A stretch of DNA of 64,000 bases from Zingiber officinale (lineage: Eukaryota > Streptophyta > Magnoliopsida > Zingiberales > Zingiberaceae), in contig NC_055987.1 in assembly GCF_018446385.1 (NCBI RefSeq), positions 11,555,705 to 11,619,704 of the forward strand. The letters run 5' to 3'. Of this stretch, positions 1-11,454 are shown one piece after another (within the stretch, counting starts at the first letter, position 1; the number at the start of each line of letters is the position of its first letter). The notes under the pieces were generated by a model that did no database searches, was not told the DNA's origin, and was given only the letters and a program-made list of their open reading frames with translations. The translations under genes and the position numbers were made by a program.

Positions 1-865
1 TCAAGGTGGCAAAAAGTTCGCCTATAGTGACAAGTAGAGGATGGCTACAATAGTCGGTCGGAGCAATCAGGGTCCGATCGGCAAGAGACTACAAAGGTCG
101 GTCGGGTAATAAGTGTCCGGGCGGACCAACCGTCTAACTCGGATAACATGGTAAGACAACCAAACGTTCGGTGTGGAGCAGCAAAACGCTAAGGAGATCG
201 GAGAGCTTGTCCGAACGAGAGGAGCACGCTACTACACAGTCACCACAGGAAGAGCAACTTAGGTCAACAGAGCGGAAGGATCCCGGCCGAGCGGCTACCT
301 TGCTCGACTAAGCAGTGGGACCCTTGTCATCTCTCTGAAGCCGATAGAGTAGAGGAGTCCCGGTCGAGCGGCTATCTCGCTCGGCCAAGCAGCAGGACCA
401 CGGTCGTATCTCACGATATCCTTTTAGAAGATAGTGCCGCTGACATGAGGCATGGTCGACAGGCGGATCGTACAGCGGAAGCTTCTACTGTATTGTCAGG
501 GATATGCATGCTCTGTTAAGGTATGGTGTCAGAGGTACTTTCTTGACAGATCCCTTCATAGGACATATTGGAGAGCGTGTCTACTCCTCGAGGAGCGTGC
601 ACGTTGTCCACTAGAGCTCTATATAAAGAGGGGTCCATTATCGGCAGAGGTATGCGTTATTATTGTTTGTGCTTGCGTTACTGTTGTTCCGCTTCCTTCT
701 ACACTTCCGATGATTGACTTGAGCGTCAGAGGGTCAACGTCGGGGACCTCTTCCCTGACTCGGCACTAACGTTACTTGTTTTGCAGAGCGGAGCGCATTT
801 TACAGCCAGTTAGCGTAATAGCCACATCCCCAACTTTGCATCCTCCCGTTTTTCGGACAGAATCA
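1..865 (+). repeat. 5' LTR (partial) of the gypsy element
   Basis: This stretch matches about 3690-5148, starting with CAAGGTG-CAAAAAG-TC and running through the TATA motif near 610 to the ACAGAATCA end at 865. It contains two copies of a hairpin unit (CCGAGCGG / CCGCTCGG type) near 285-330 and 358-402. The true left end is outside the window. Confidence 0.8.
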
Positions 866-1319
866 TTTTGACACCGTCTGTGGGGAGGTAGTCTGCATTC
901 TAAACGAGAAGATGGAAGACGTTGACGACTCATCACGGTAATTACATTGATAAAGGCGGAGCTCGATATGCTTATACAAGTCTGAGCGACAAGGATAGTG
1001 GAGTAGCAATAGCAATAAGCACTGACCGAGCGCCAAGCGCATGAGCCCGCAACATCAGCGACGGGGCATCAAGCAGGATATGGAGACCGAGTGGATCACG
1101 TATCTGTTCGGGGACAATACAGGAAGCCGACCGGCACATATGGGGAGGTACCCAATGCACCGATCCCGTTTCATCAAGCGTTGTTCTGGACTCCATAAGA
1201 GGAACGGGGTCGAGCAGACAAGGATCAGGGGTCTTCCTCGAATAACGCACCCATTCGGGACGCGCGAAAAGGAAAGGCACCAAGAGAAGATGATTCGCCC
1301 GAGTGGATCAACCAATAAT

Positions 1320-1850
1320 TCTCGCAGGGGATTCTAGACAACCCTCTGCTGAGGCACTACATCCCGCTGGTGGTCAGGGAATACAAAAAAACTACCGATC
1401 TGGACAACCACTTGGCCAAGTTTGACAACGTGACCATACTTCATCAGTACACCGATGGGGTGAAGTGTCGGGTCTTCTTCACCACTTTATCCGGATTAGC
1501 ACAACGGTGGTTCAAGAGATTGTCGAACGAATCAATCCACAGTTTTAAGGACTTTCGAGTGGCGTTTCTATACCATTTCGCCAATAGTCGCCGTCACCAG
1601 AAGACCAGCGTCAATTTGTTCTCCTTAAAACAAGGGTCTAAGGAGGCACTGAGGGCCTACATCTAGCGCTTCAACTAGGTAGCCATGGGCATTCCCTCAA
1701 TCTCCGCAGAAGTATTGGTGAATGCCTTTACCTAGGGCCTCATCGAAGGGGAGTTCTTCTGATCACTCATCCGAAAGTCATCAAGGGACTTCGACCATCT
1801 GCTCAGGAGGGCCACAGAATATATAAACATGGAAGAAGTCTAAGTGACCA
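1320..1850 (+). pseudogene. Gypsy gag remnant (Retrotrans_gag-like)
   Basis: The plus-strand reading contains the hallmarks of plant Tat-type gag: a TTDLDNHLAKF stretch, then YTDGVKCRVFFTTL, then a W-F core and a FKDFRVAFLYHFA-like segment. This is the usual order in the Retrotrans_gag domain. The reading is broken several times, so this is a fossil. It sits about 450 bases after the LTR, where gag is expected. The family identification is from recalled sequence patterns, not from a search. Confidence 0.7.
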
Positions 1851-2225
1851 GAAGAAAGGAGGCAGCTGTCGAGCCCCAGCAGCGCTCGAGCGGCGACCAT
1901 CGAGTAGCCATCAACCACTAAAGGGGCCATGATCGGGAGGAGCCCAGCAACACCAGGAGTCAAGGACACATGCCGTGTAGCATGTAGTGGTTGATCGCCC
2001 AAAGGTAGCAAAAGGCAAGACATGAACGCCATTATTTTGTTCATTCCATTAGTCGGTGACACACAACACACGCGATTGCTATGATCTGACGTTGATTGCA
2101 AATTGATCGGAAGCTTGCTCTTGCCGCCGATTGCAAAGGTAGCATTGATCTCAGCGTCCACAAGCTTGCTTTTGTCGGTCAGATACGCTCTTAACATGAT
2201 GTGAGCTGCAAAAATGAAAACAAAA

Positions 2226-2793
2226 TCAATTAGATTTAAGGATGAAAGGAAGAAAGAGTATACCTAGGTTGGACGGAAGTCGTGTGTGAACCGGGATCAA
2301 GCCAAACACATAAAGGACGCCCTCCAATAGCAATCGGTGAATGTGATATTTCTGACCGACCAAACTGGAAGCTGTCTGGAGAAAGTCTGATCGACTTTTA
2401 TATTTCCCGAGTGATGGGGGATTCGTCACCTCTATCTGCCAGCCGATCGGGAAGTCTGGCCGCTCGAGAAATCGGAGAAAAAAAGTAGTGGTCCCTCCAA
2501 TGTTTATTGGAGGATGACATCTTATCAAAAAAGACAAAGCTCACTCGGGCTTGAAACAAGAAGATCCCTGGCTCGGACAATTTAGGGTAATAAAAATAAT
2601 GGAAGAGCCAAGAAGTCAAAGGAATGTCGTGTAAGCAGAACAAGACAACGACCCCGCACAAAAGCCTAAAGGAGTTCGACACTAATTGGTTAAGAAAAAT
2701 ATGGAAATATTTACAAACAGCGAAGAAGAACGGATTAACAGAGAATCGTAGGTCGCGACGAACTGGTCCTAAAAAACACACAAAAAAACTCAC
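2226..2793 (-). pseudogene. Antisense ORF of the gypsy element (putative gypsy-type transposon family)
   Basis: On the strand opposite to gag, two partly overlapping readings contain patterns such as SNSFRLLCGVVVLF, DIPLTSWLF and SSNKHWRDHYFF, followed by an FPIGW segment. They resemble the plant protein family annotated as putative gypsy-type transposon, which Tat-lineage elements are known to carry in antisense between pol and the 3' LTR. Its location upstream of the right LTR fits that. The region is degraded. Function in the family is unknown. Confidence 0.5.
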
Positions 2794-3639
2794 GGGCGGT
2801 TCGTGTGGCCGATCGTACGTAGAAGGAATAGCAACTTGGTAGTCGGATGGGAATTCATAGATGAATTTCAGACTTTCAATATTGTCCCTGTCGAACCTGG
2901 ACTCAGTGTAAGTATACTAGAGCCCAGGGACAGGGACGGGGGGTTGCGAAGAATTAGCCATCGAAAATAAAAGAGGCATGAAGGAGCAGCGAACAGATTC
3001 AGATAAGGAAAAGGTGAAGAAGTTTACAGAAAAGATCGTCAGAGAAGAAGAAGAAAAGGTGAAGCATCACAAAAGGCTCGGAGACGAAGGCACGCGAAGT
3101 GAAGAAGACGGCGACGCAAGCAAGGTTTATAAACCTCATGGTTGATCGCCCTGAGCCGTCCAATCCAGTATTCGAAAACCAAGAGAAGATTTGACAATAG
3201 AATTTGAAAAGGCACCTGCCACACACCAGCGGATATCCGCTTGTCACATCAAAGTGCAACGGCAGAAAGTGGGACACATGACATTCAATTAGCGAAAGAC
3301 ATTAATGAGCTTTAATTAAAAGGTATGGCCACGTGCTCGGCCATAATAATCAGAGATTTGCACGGTCTTCAAGAAATTTGGATGACATCAACTACTGTGA
3401 AAGGGCACTCATCCGAGACAGCGCAGGGAAAAGAAAATTTTTGCCAAGTGTTGTCGCCCATCGTCCCGATCGGCACAGAGGGTGGGCTATCACACTGCCG
3501 AGCGACCGATTCACTATTTGTATTTGTAGGTATGATTCGAGCAACACCTACAAATCAAGCCTAGCAAAATAAAGCCGAACAACGTGAACTCTTGTTCTAA
3601 ACAGAAACTTGGGAGCGTATCCGATAGAGGGGGGGCCCA

Positions 3640-5148
3640 CTCGACACGGGTCAACTGTCGAGGTGGAGGTCAAAGTCAAGGTAGTTAACGCCAAGGTGTC
3701 AAAAAGCTCACCTACGGTGGTCGAGCGGAGGACGACTACAGTGGTCGATCAGGGCAATCAGGGTCTGATTGGCAAGAGACTACAAAGGGCAGTCAGGTAA
3801 TAAGTGTCCGGACGGGCCAACCGTCTAGCTTGGATATCATGGTAAGATAGCCAGACACTCAATGTCTAGCAGCAGAACGCTAAGGAGACCAGAGAGGTTG
3901 TCCAAACGGGAGGGGCAAGCTACTACATAGTCACCGCAGGAAAGAACAGCTGAGGTTGACAGAGTAGAGGAATCCCGACCAAGCAGTTATCTCGCTTGGC
4001 CAAGCAGTGGGACCCTTGTCATCTCTCTGAAGCCGACAGAGTGGAGGAGTCCCGGCCGAGCGGCTATCCCGCTCGGTCAAGCAGCGGGACCTGACTGTCA
4101 ACAGAGCTGAGGAGTCCCGGCCGAGCGGCTATTCTGCTCGGCCAAGTAGCAAGACCACAATCGTATCTCTCGATATCCTTTTAGGAGATAGTGTCGCTGA
4201 CACGAGGCATGGTCGATAGACGGATCATATGGCGGAAGTTTCTATTGTATTGTCAGGGATATGCATGCCTTGTTAAAGTATGATGTTAGAGGTATTTTCC
4301 TGACAAGTAGGGGTGAGCAATTAACCCTCCAAACCGTCCAACCCGCTTATACTGACCTGAACCTAATCGAAAAAAAAATCCGTTAGATATAGGGCCGGAT
4401 GTAGGGTCCTGATATTGCATTATCTGATCTAGTAGGGGTAGATAGTTTTTTATCCCAATAATCGAACCAACCTGATCCGCGATCACTCTTACTTGTAGCA
4501 ACTATTGTTGATAGCTGCTATAGTTGTAGCAGCTACTGCCGATAAGCTGCTACACATTGTAGTAGCTATTTCCGATTAGCTGCTACAACGTGTAATGAGT
4601 AATGTCTATTATCATTTTAAAATATTTTATTTTTTTGTTGTATTTATATTTTATATTTCATTGGATATAAGGTCGGATATCCAAATCACTGACAACCCGT
4701 CGGATATCTGATACATAAGAACCGTCGGATATAAGACCAGATATAAGTCATGATATTACATTATCTGATATAGTAGAGTCGGATAGTTTTTTACCCCAAT
4801 AATCGAACTAACCCAATCCGTGAGCACCCCTACTGACAAACCCTTTCATAGGGTATATTGGAGAACATGTCCACGCCTCGAGGAACGTACATGTTGCCCA
4901 TTAGGACTCTATATAAAGGTCCATTATCGGTAGAGGTATGCGTTATTACTATTTACGCTTGTGTTATTATTGCTCCGCTTCCTTCTACACTTCCTGTAAC
5001 TGACTTGAACGTCGGAGGACTAACACCGTAGACTCCTTCCCTAATTCGACATGACATTATTTATTTTATAAAACAGAGTACATTCTATAGCCAGTTAATA
5101 TAGTACTCGTATCACTAATTTTCTATCCTCCCATTTTCAAACAGAATC
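3640..5148 (+). repeat. 3' LTR of the gypsy element, interrupted by a MITE
   Basis: It is homologous to the left LTR, with a TATA motif near 4909 and an end near 5148. It carries three hairpin units (about 3966-4013, 4048-4091, 4112-4153) against two in the left LTR. A hAT MITE (4308-4832) splits it. The start is approximate; a G-rich tract near 3629-3635 may be the polypurine tract. Confidence 0.7.
4308..4832. mobile_element. hAT-type MITE inside the LTR
   Basis: A 525-bp insertion with terminal inverted repeats TAGGGGTG / CACCCCTA is flanked by an 8-bp target repeat with one mismatch (CTGACAAG at 4300-4307, CTGACAAA at 4833-4840). The uninterrupted site is visible in the left LTR near 540. 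An 8-bp duplication and TAGGGGTG ends are typical of hAT elements. The interior has two diverged direct copies of an about 90-bp segment (from about 4382 and about 4728) around TAGCAGCTAC palindromes. There is no coding capacity. Confidence 0.85.
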
Positions 5149-5287
5149 GTATAGATTTATTCTGAAATGGATGTGCAAAAATTATTACGAGTTCATGAAA
5201 TCAAAATAAATAAATGTCTAGTATCTTTTTCTAAATTTCTACCTTCTCGATAACTTAAAAGAAAAAAGAAATGAAAATTTTCACACC

Positions 5288-5305
5288 TATATATATATAT
5301 ATATA
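5288..5305. repeat. (TA)n microsatellite upstream of the O-fucosyltransferase gene
   Basis: A TA run of 18 bases lies about 370 bases before the start codon and 130 bases after the end of the LTR element. It could serve as a TATA-type core promoter for the gene, but no transcript start can be read from sequence. The stretch from 5330 to 5672 looks like leader, with a possible leader intron starting at a GTGAGT near 5511. Confidence 0.4.
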
Positions 5306-5672
5306 ACGGATATTTTTTTTTTTTTTTTTCTCAACTCAAATCTTTCACCAACTCCGCGTTGTTCAGTAGGACGAGTCCATCGTCGTAGGGCGCACCGTCG
5401 CGATCCAACGCAAGGCGAGGCGATCTCGTCTTTGACGACTCCCTCTCTCCTCCTCTTCTTTCTCTCCTTTCGATTCCTTTCTTGCTTCGCTTCTCGATTC
5501 TCTGGAAAGCTGTGAGTTTTTTTTGTTCTTTCACGCCTTTTTCTTTTCGATTTGTGTGATTTAGTCTTGTGTTTGTGTTAAAAATCTCTTCTTGATGGTC
5601 TTAATTTGTCGTTGTGTTTCCGATGTAGTCGCTGATTTGGATATATATATTTTTTTCCCTGTTTGGGAGCTA

Positions 5673-8600
5673 ATGGCGGACGAGGTTAGGGCGAGGAAGG
5701 CGTTGCCTCCGGGAAGCAGGACTTTTGGTGCGGGCGGGTGGCGGCGCACGGCGACGAGGACGTGGATCCTGCGGTTGGGGTCCAGTATCCTCATATGGAC
5801 GGCGCTGATGCAGCTGACTTCGGTGTGGCATCCGCGTCCCCCCAAATCGTCGCCTGCCGCTTGCTTCGACGGCCGCGGTGCCGCAACTGCTGGCAACGGC
5901 GGCAGAGATCTCAATGGTTCCACGAATCTTTCCGTGCTTGATGGCGAAGAACACGCGCTGTTCGGGTCCCGCTCCTCCCCGCCCGCTCTTCTTCCTCGGA
6001 GTTAGTCTCGGTTCTTCTTTTTTACTCATCGTTTTGTTTGAAAGAGTACCTTCTTTCTTGATCCCTTTTTCTTGCGTTGCTGTATTCTTTCATCTATGTT
6101 TGTGTGGATTGCGCTAAGATATATTGATCTTTTGGTTTAATTAGACGTTGATAATCGGAGTTGGATATGAACTGAAATTAAGGTTCCCTTTTCCAACAAA
6201 TGCCTCTACTTTCTTGATTTGGTAATATACAAGTTTATCTTGTCTTTTCCCAATCTTTAACCCCGAAACTTAACTGCTATTGATAGGTAGCTCTCCTGAT
6301 AGAAGATTGAGGTTGCATAAGATATAAGAATTGATTGAAAATAAAGTGCTAGATATGAATAACATGAAGGATACATGCCCCTGCTGAAATTGACGTAAAG
6401 AGCTTGAGGATTGACAGTAAGAAATTTGCAGTGAGAGAGAATTTCATGCCAACAAAACTGTCATGTAACTTCTGTTTTTTGCTTTAGAACCATTGATATG
6501 TTTTGGCTTATGGGCCTGACTGAGCTATGATAGGTGTTCAGAACCATTTTCTTTGATATGTTTTGGCTCATGGACTTGAGTGAGCTATGATGGGTGTTCA
6601 GAACCATCTTCTTTGATATATTTTGGCTTGGGGATTTGTCACAAAAAAAAAAGAAAAGAAATGGAAAACAAATATTAAAGAACATATGAAATAATATGGA
6701 TACAATTTTTTATGTTTATCAGCAAACATAGGTTTCTAACATTTCTCACTACACTTCAAGATTAAACTCAAAGCTTGAATTTTTGAAGAGATGCTTTAGA
6801 AACTAAAGATTTTTAAATTTAGTCTAATGAAATTATGTGAAAAACAGTTTCAATAGTAAGAAAAGAACAGAGGGAAGAGTTAAGATGGAAGTATGTAAGA
6901 TATTTATATGAGTTGCAGTTTTCTTGGAAGAATTATTAAAAAAATTATATTGATGACGTGATCATAACTAGGTTAAATTTTGGGTGATTGGAATGGATAA
7001 GAACTTTGTGTTTTTGTGATCGTCTTTGTGCTCCTTAATGTAGTAGAGATTACAATACAATGCTAGCATGGATTTGTGAGATTATGAGTAAAGATGAATA
7101 GAGTAACTGTGAGTAGTTTCATTAGATGATAAATGAGAATATAGATAAAATGCTATGAACTATTTACGAAACAATCAATAAATTCTTTATTGGATGAGCT
7201 GTATCAATAAGAGTTAGTGTAGCAGTTGGAGTGATCAAAGAACACTCTAGTTAAGATGACTAAAAGTGATTTAATCAACTTGATGATCATACATTTTCTA
7301 ATAACCTAAATCAACCTTATCTTTTCATTGATATTTCACTAACCTTTACTTGATGTTTGAGCTAATTCAATTTATTTGCTACTAGTACTTTAATCTATAT
7401 GTAAATTATAACACTGTCACAATACCATTGGTCTTAGTTACCAGAATTTTGAGAGTAAGATAACTTCATCTTTAGGATGATTTTGCTGAGTGGGACTCCC
7501 ACCTAACCAAACAAGTTACCTATGCTATGGATGGCTTGAATAGTTTCACTTGTGGTTCCTCATGTTGCTTATGCTAAGTTATTCATAATTGTTGGAATTC
7601 GACAATTCATGATTCGTTTCCTTTGATATGATAAGTCTTGAACAAAAAATAATATGTACCTAACCAGACTTTATGATAATAAATTTGACTTGATGCACTA
7701 CCATTTAAAACAGAGTTGTTTTCTATATGATTTTGGAAAAAAAGGAAAGAAAGAAAAAAATGAATTCTTTATAGCAGTACGGAATGTCAGTCTATGATAA
7801 GGATGAGGTAAACACCTGACACCAGTTGAGAAGGTGAACAAGGTTGTCAAACTCATGTTCCTATATAGGTGTGGATTTGGGGGTGTATGGACTCATGTAA
7901 TCTATAATTTATAAAATTTAATATTTTTCATCACAAATAAAGATGTGAAAATTGATACTAGTCGAAATAAGCTTAATGAATAGAGGCTTGCAAGTAACTA
8001 GGATTCTAAGTGGCAACAATATAGGAAACTAAGAGGCAAGGAATCATCAAGCCATTTTGCTAAAAGAGAAGGAATGAGGGACACAATGATGGCGACGTCA
8101 CAAGAAATAATCAGTTGACACTTGAGAACGATGGAACAATCATAGATAGTAAGAAGAAGAGATGGTTATCTTACAAAAAGTCATTGCAAAATGAAGAAGA
8201 TGGTGAAAAGTGTGATGTTGATCATGGGACTGGGGCCGCCAAGCATATGGAATAGCCAAGATTGAATGACAACGCTAAGAAAAATAAGATTTATGTTGGA
8301 TCACATGCTCCATCAGTGAGCCAATTGGTGCTCAGTAGACTTGTAAAATCAGATTGAGTTCACAAGTATACAACTCGGAGCACAAGTTTTATTTGTAATC
8401 CAAGTACAAGACCCACTTTAACTTGGCTGATAGGCACTTGTAAATCTATATGTCTGTAAGTCAAATTATGAGTTTTAGAACACTAAAAAGGAGTCTTGCC
8501 ACATCTAAACTTAACAGTCAACTAGTGGAGTAAAGTTGATGGTGACTGAGAAGTAGGGTGAGTATTCAGTTAAAACTGAACCGAACCAATTTTTTTCGAA

Positions 8601-11454
8601 CAAACCGAACCGAACTGAACCGATTTCGATAAAAAACCTAATAAACTGAACCGAATTTTCGATAAAACCGAACAAACCGAATCGAACAAACTGATTTTTT
8701 CTAAAAATTCAGTATGGCTTAATAAAAATTCGGTTCGGTTTAAAATTTAGGGTCTAAAAATTTGATTCGGGTCAACAATTCATTCTATTCGGTTTAACTG
8801 AATTTGAAATTTCAAAACCGAACCCGAACCGAATTAACCGATTTTTCAGGAAAAAAAACTGAATTTCCAAATAAACTGAACCTAATTTTTAAATTTGGTT
8901 AGTTTGATCGGTTTAACCGAATTTTTGCTCACCCCACTGAGAAGTCTTTCTACATCCAAGCCTTCTTCATTTTCTATTTTCATTTTTGCCATTGACTTGC
9001 TCTTTATGTGTTACTTGCATTGATGCATTGAGATTCAAGATGCTGATGTGAGTGGATTTCATGATCAATAGTTTACTTTTAGGAACAATTAACGATGAAA
9101 TATCCTGATCTCCAATTCATTTGAATTCTAAATGAAAATAATTTTAGAATGGAATTGTTCGATAAGTCTTTTTTTTTTTACATCAATTGTGATCATTGTG
9201 CTCTATTACTCATAATATGGTATTAAATTGGATTCAATTTTCAATTTTTGTTTTGACCCTATAATAAAAATACAATCATGAAAAAAAATCATGATACTAC
9301 TCTCATTTGATCAATTATGTACATGTGGCCTATCAAATTTGGTATTGGTCGTTATTGGATGCTTAATAGAAACCTTGCTGCTAACAAGTATGCTAACAAA
9401 TTGCAAGTTTCTCCAGCACTTTGAAGCTATTATTTTTTTTTTTTTAAATTTTCTCATTTATCTGATAGGATGTGCCCCACTATCACCAGAGACTACAATA
9501 TACAATGAATTGAACTGAAGCTTTCATGTTTGACGATATGATCTTCTGTTTTCATTTTTCAGGACTTTACAAAAGCAATGGTTATCTTAAGGTGTCATGC
9601 AATGGAGGCCTGAATCAGATGCGTGCTGCGGTTTGTAAAATCCTTACCTTTTGTAGTCTCCTGAATCATTCATATGTTTCCAAATATTTTTTTTATGTAG
9701 CCAGATCATACTAGTTAATTTAAGTTACCTTTTTATATGTGTTATGACTGTTATTGGGTTTTCTTGCAGATATGTGATATGGTTACTATAGCACGCTATC
9801 TCAATCTAACGCTTGTAGTTCCTGAACTTGATAAAATATCTTTCTGGGCTGATCCTAGGTATAAATTTCCCTGTTAGCATTCACTAGTGAATGTGGCCTT
9901 CTTTCTTTTGATCTGGAGCTAAATTTCGGATAACACTTTCTTTCCTTTGCAGTGATTTTGGTGATATATTCAATGTAGATCACTTTATTAATTCTTTGAG
10001 AGATGAAGTGAAGATAGTAAGAGCGCTCCCTAAAAAGTTTAGCAAAAAGATCCACACTGAACCATTCTCAATGCCTCCTGTTAGCTGGTCTAGTTTGAAA
10101 TACTACTCGAAGGAGGTTAGCTAAGAGAGTCTTTTCATTCATTGCTGTTATTATTTTCTATTCCAGATAGGTAATGTTTAAAGAAATGTTAATTGCAGAT
10201 TCTCCCGCTTGTGAGGAAGCACAAGGTAGTTCATTTTAACAGAACAGATGCTCGTCTTGCAAATAATGGATTGCCGTTACACCTCCAAAAACTCCGTTGT
10301 CGTGTTAATTACAAGGCCTTAAGATTTACGCCTGCAATTGAAGCCCTAGGCAATAAACTTGTCTCAACTCTCCAGAGAAGTGGATTCTTCGTTGTTCTTC
10401 ACCTGCGATATGAGATGGATATGCTCTCTTTCTCTGGTTGCACACATGGATGCTCTGCAAAAGAGACTGAAGATCTCACTAGGATGAGGTTTGCCATTCT
10501 TGTGCTCTTTTATACTTTTTTATACTATGCTTTTCGTTCCATTTTTTTTTTTCTTTTTCACCAACCAATAATAAAGGCTCCTTTTTGTGTCTTTGGATCT
10601 TAAGATATGCCTATCCATGGTGGAAAGAGAAAGAAATAATATCAGAAAAGAAAAGATCAGAAGGTTTGTGCCCTCTTACACCTGAAGAAACAGCTGTAGT
10701 TTTACGAGCACTAGGTTTCACAAGGGACACCCTAATTTACATTGCCTCTGGTGAAATCTATGGTGGGGAAAGAAGGATGGCTTCTTTGAGGGCTGCATAT
10801 CCGAGAATAGTAAGACATTTATCTCTCGACTATTACATCAGGTGCGGATATGATATACTCACCTGTAATCTATCAATTCAGGTGAGGAAAGAAATGCTTC
10901 TTAGTGCTGAGGAATTGAACCCTTTCCAAAACCACTCAACTCAAATGGCAGCATTGGACTATCAGGTTTCTGTTGCAAGTGATGTCTTTGTCCCTACCTA
11001 TGATGGAAATATGGCCAAAGTAGTAGAGGGGCACCGCAGGTTTGCTCATTATCCAAATTTATTACTGACAGATTTCTTAATCTTAGTTTATTTTTTATAA
11101 TACATGATGCTTCTTTCTTGTATATATGTTTCATCTCATTATTATCTGTTTTGCTCTTGTGCATCTCATGGCCAGTTAATTCTTGTTCATAGGTATAATG
11201 GTTTTCGTAAGACAATCGTGTTGGATAGGAGAGAACTTGTAAAACTTTTGGATCTTCTCCAGGATGGGAATGTATCCTGGGATCAGTTCTCGACTGCTGT
11301 TATGGAATTGCACAAGGGCCGCATGGGCCAACCAACATTAAGGATGGTCCTGCATGGTCGACCAAAAGAAGAGGACTATTTCTATTCTAATCCTCACGAG
11401 TGTACTGGCTCTTCAAGGATCAGACATACTGAGTCGAGAGAATTTGACATCTAA
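5673..11454 (+). CDS. O-fucosyltransferase family protein (GT106-like), 8 exons
   Basis: The predicted type II membrane glycosyltransferase has 520 residues. Exons: 5673-6000, 9563-9630, 9770-9858, 9953-10115, 10199-10488, 10605-10809, 10882-11039, 11193-11454; all junctions are GT/AG and the frame closes. A membrane segment lies at about 31-52. Then come [32 protein letters not shown], the [14 protein letters not shown] block with the arginine expected to touch the GDP-sugar, [25 protein letters not shown], and [20 protein letters not shown]. These match plant DUF246/O-fucosyltransferases, a group including the rhamnogalacturonan I rhamnosyltransferases, so the donor sugar cannot be assigned. 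Length suits the family (about 500). The Golgi is the likely site. An in-frame ATG at 5592 exists, but 5673 gives the family-like N terminus. Intron 1 is 3.6 kb and holds a MITE. Confidence 0.9.
6487..6636 (+). repeat. Tandem repeat, about 60 bp, 2.5 copies
   Basis: Copies begin at 6487, 6541 and 6601, each with GAACCAT followed by TTGATAT-TTTTGGCT. The first copy is 6 bases shorter. It lies in intron 1 of the O-fucosyltransferase gene. No function is suggested. Confidence 0.8.
8554..8936. mobile_element. hAT-type MITE in intron 1
   Basis: A 383-bp element with ends TAGGGTGAG / CTCACCCCA is flanked by a perfect 8-bp target repeat CTGAGAAG (8546-8553 and 8937-8944). The interior is rich in AACCGAA/TTCGGTT motifs, typical of non-autonomous hAT elements in plants. 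It has no ORF. It is a different family from the 4308 MITE but has the same superfamily signature. Confidence 0.9.

Larger units (their letters stand above)
1..5148 (+). mobile_element. Non-autonomous Ty3/gypsy (Tat-like) LTR retrotransposon, old
   Basis: Two copies of the same LTR lie in direct orientation, one cut by the window start and ending near 865, the other at about 3640-5148. Both carry the same TATA stretch (CTATATAAAG), the same hairpin units and the same 3' end (ACAGAATC). Directly after the first LTR is a primer-site-like stretch around ACCGTCTGTGGGGA, common in plant Ty3/gypsy elements. The interior of about 2.8 kb holds a gag remnant and an antisense ORF but nothing I recognise as protease, reverse transcriptase or integrase. 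The LTRs differ at many sites, so the insertion is old. The element is broken in several places. A hAT MITE is inserted in its right LTR. The left target repeat lies outside the window. Confidence 0.8.

Noticed and set aside
1041-1337. Overlapping ORFs on both strands before the gag remnant
   Set aside because: Chance readings in the GC-rich interior of the LTR element; no consistent domain.
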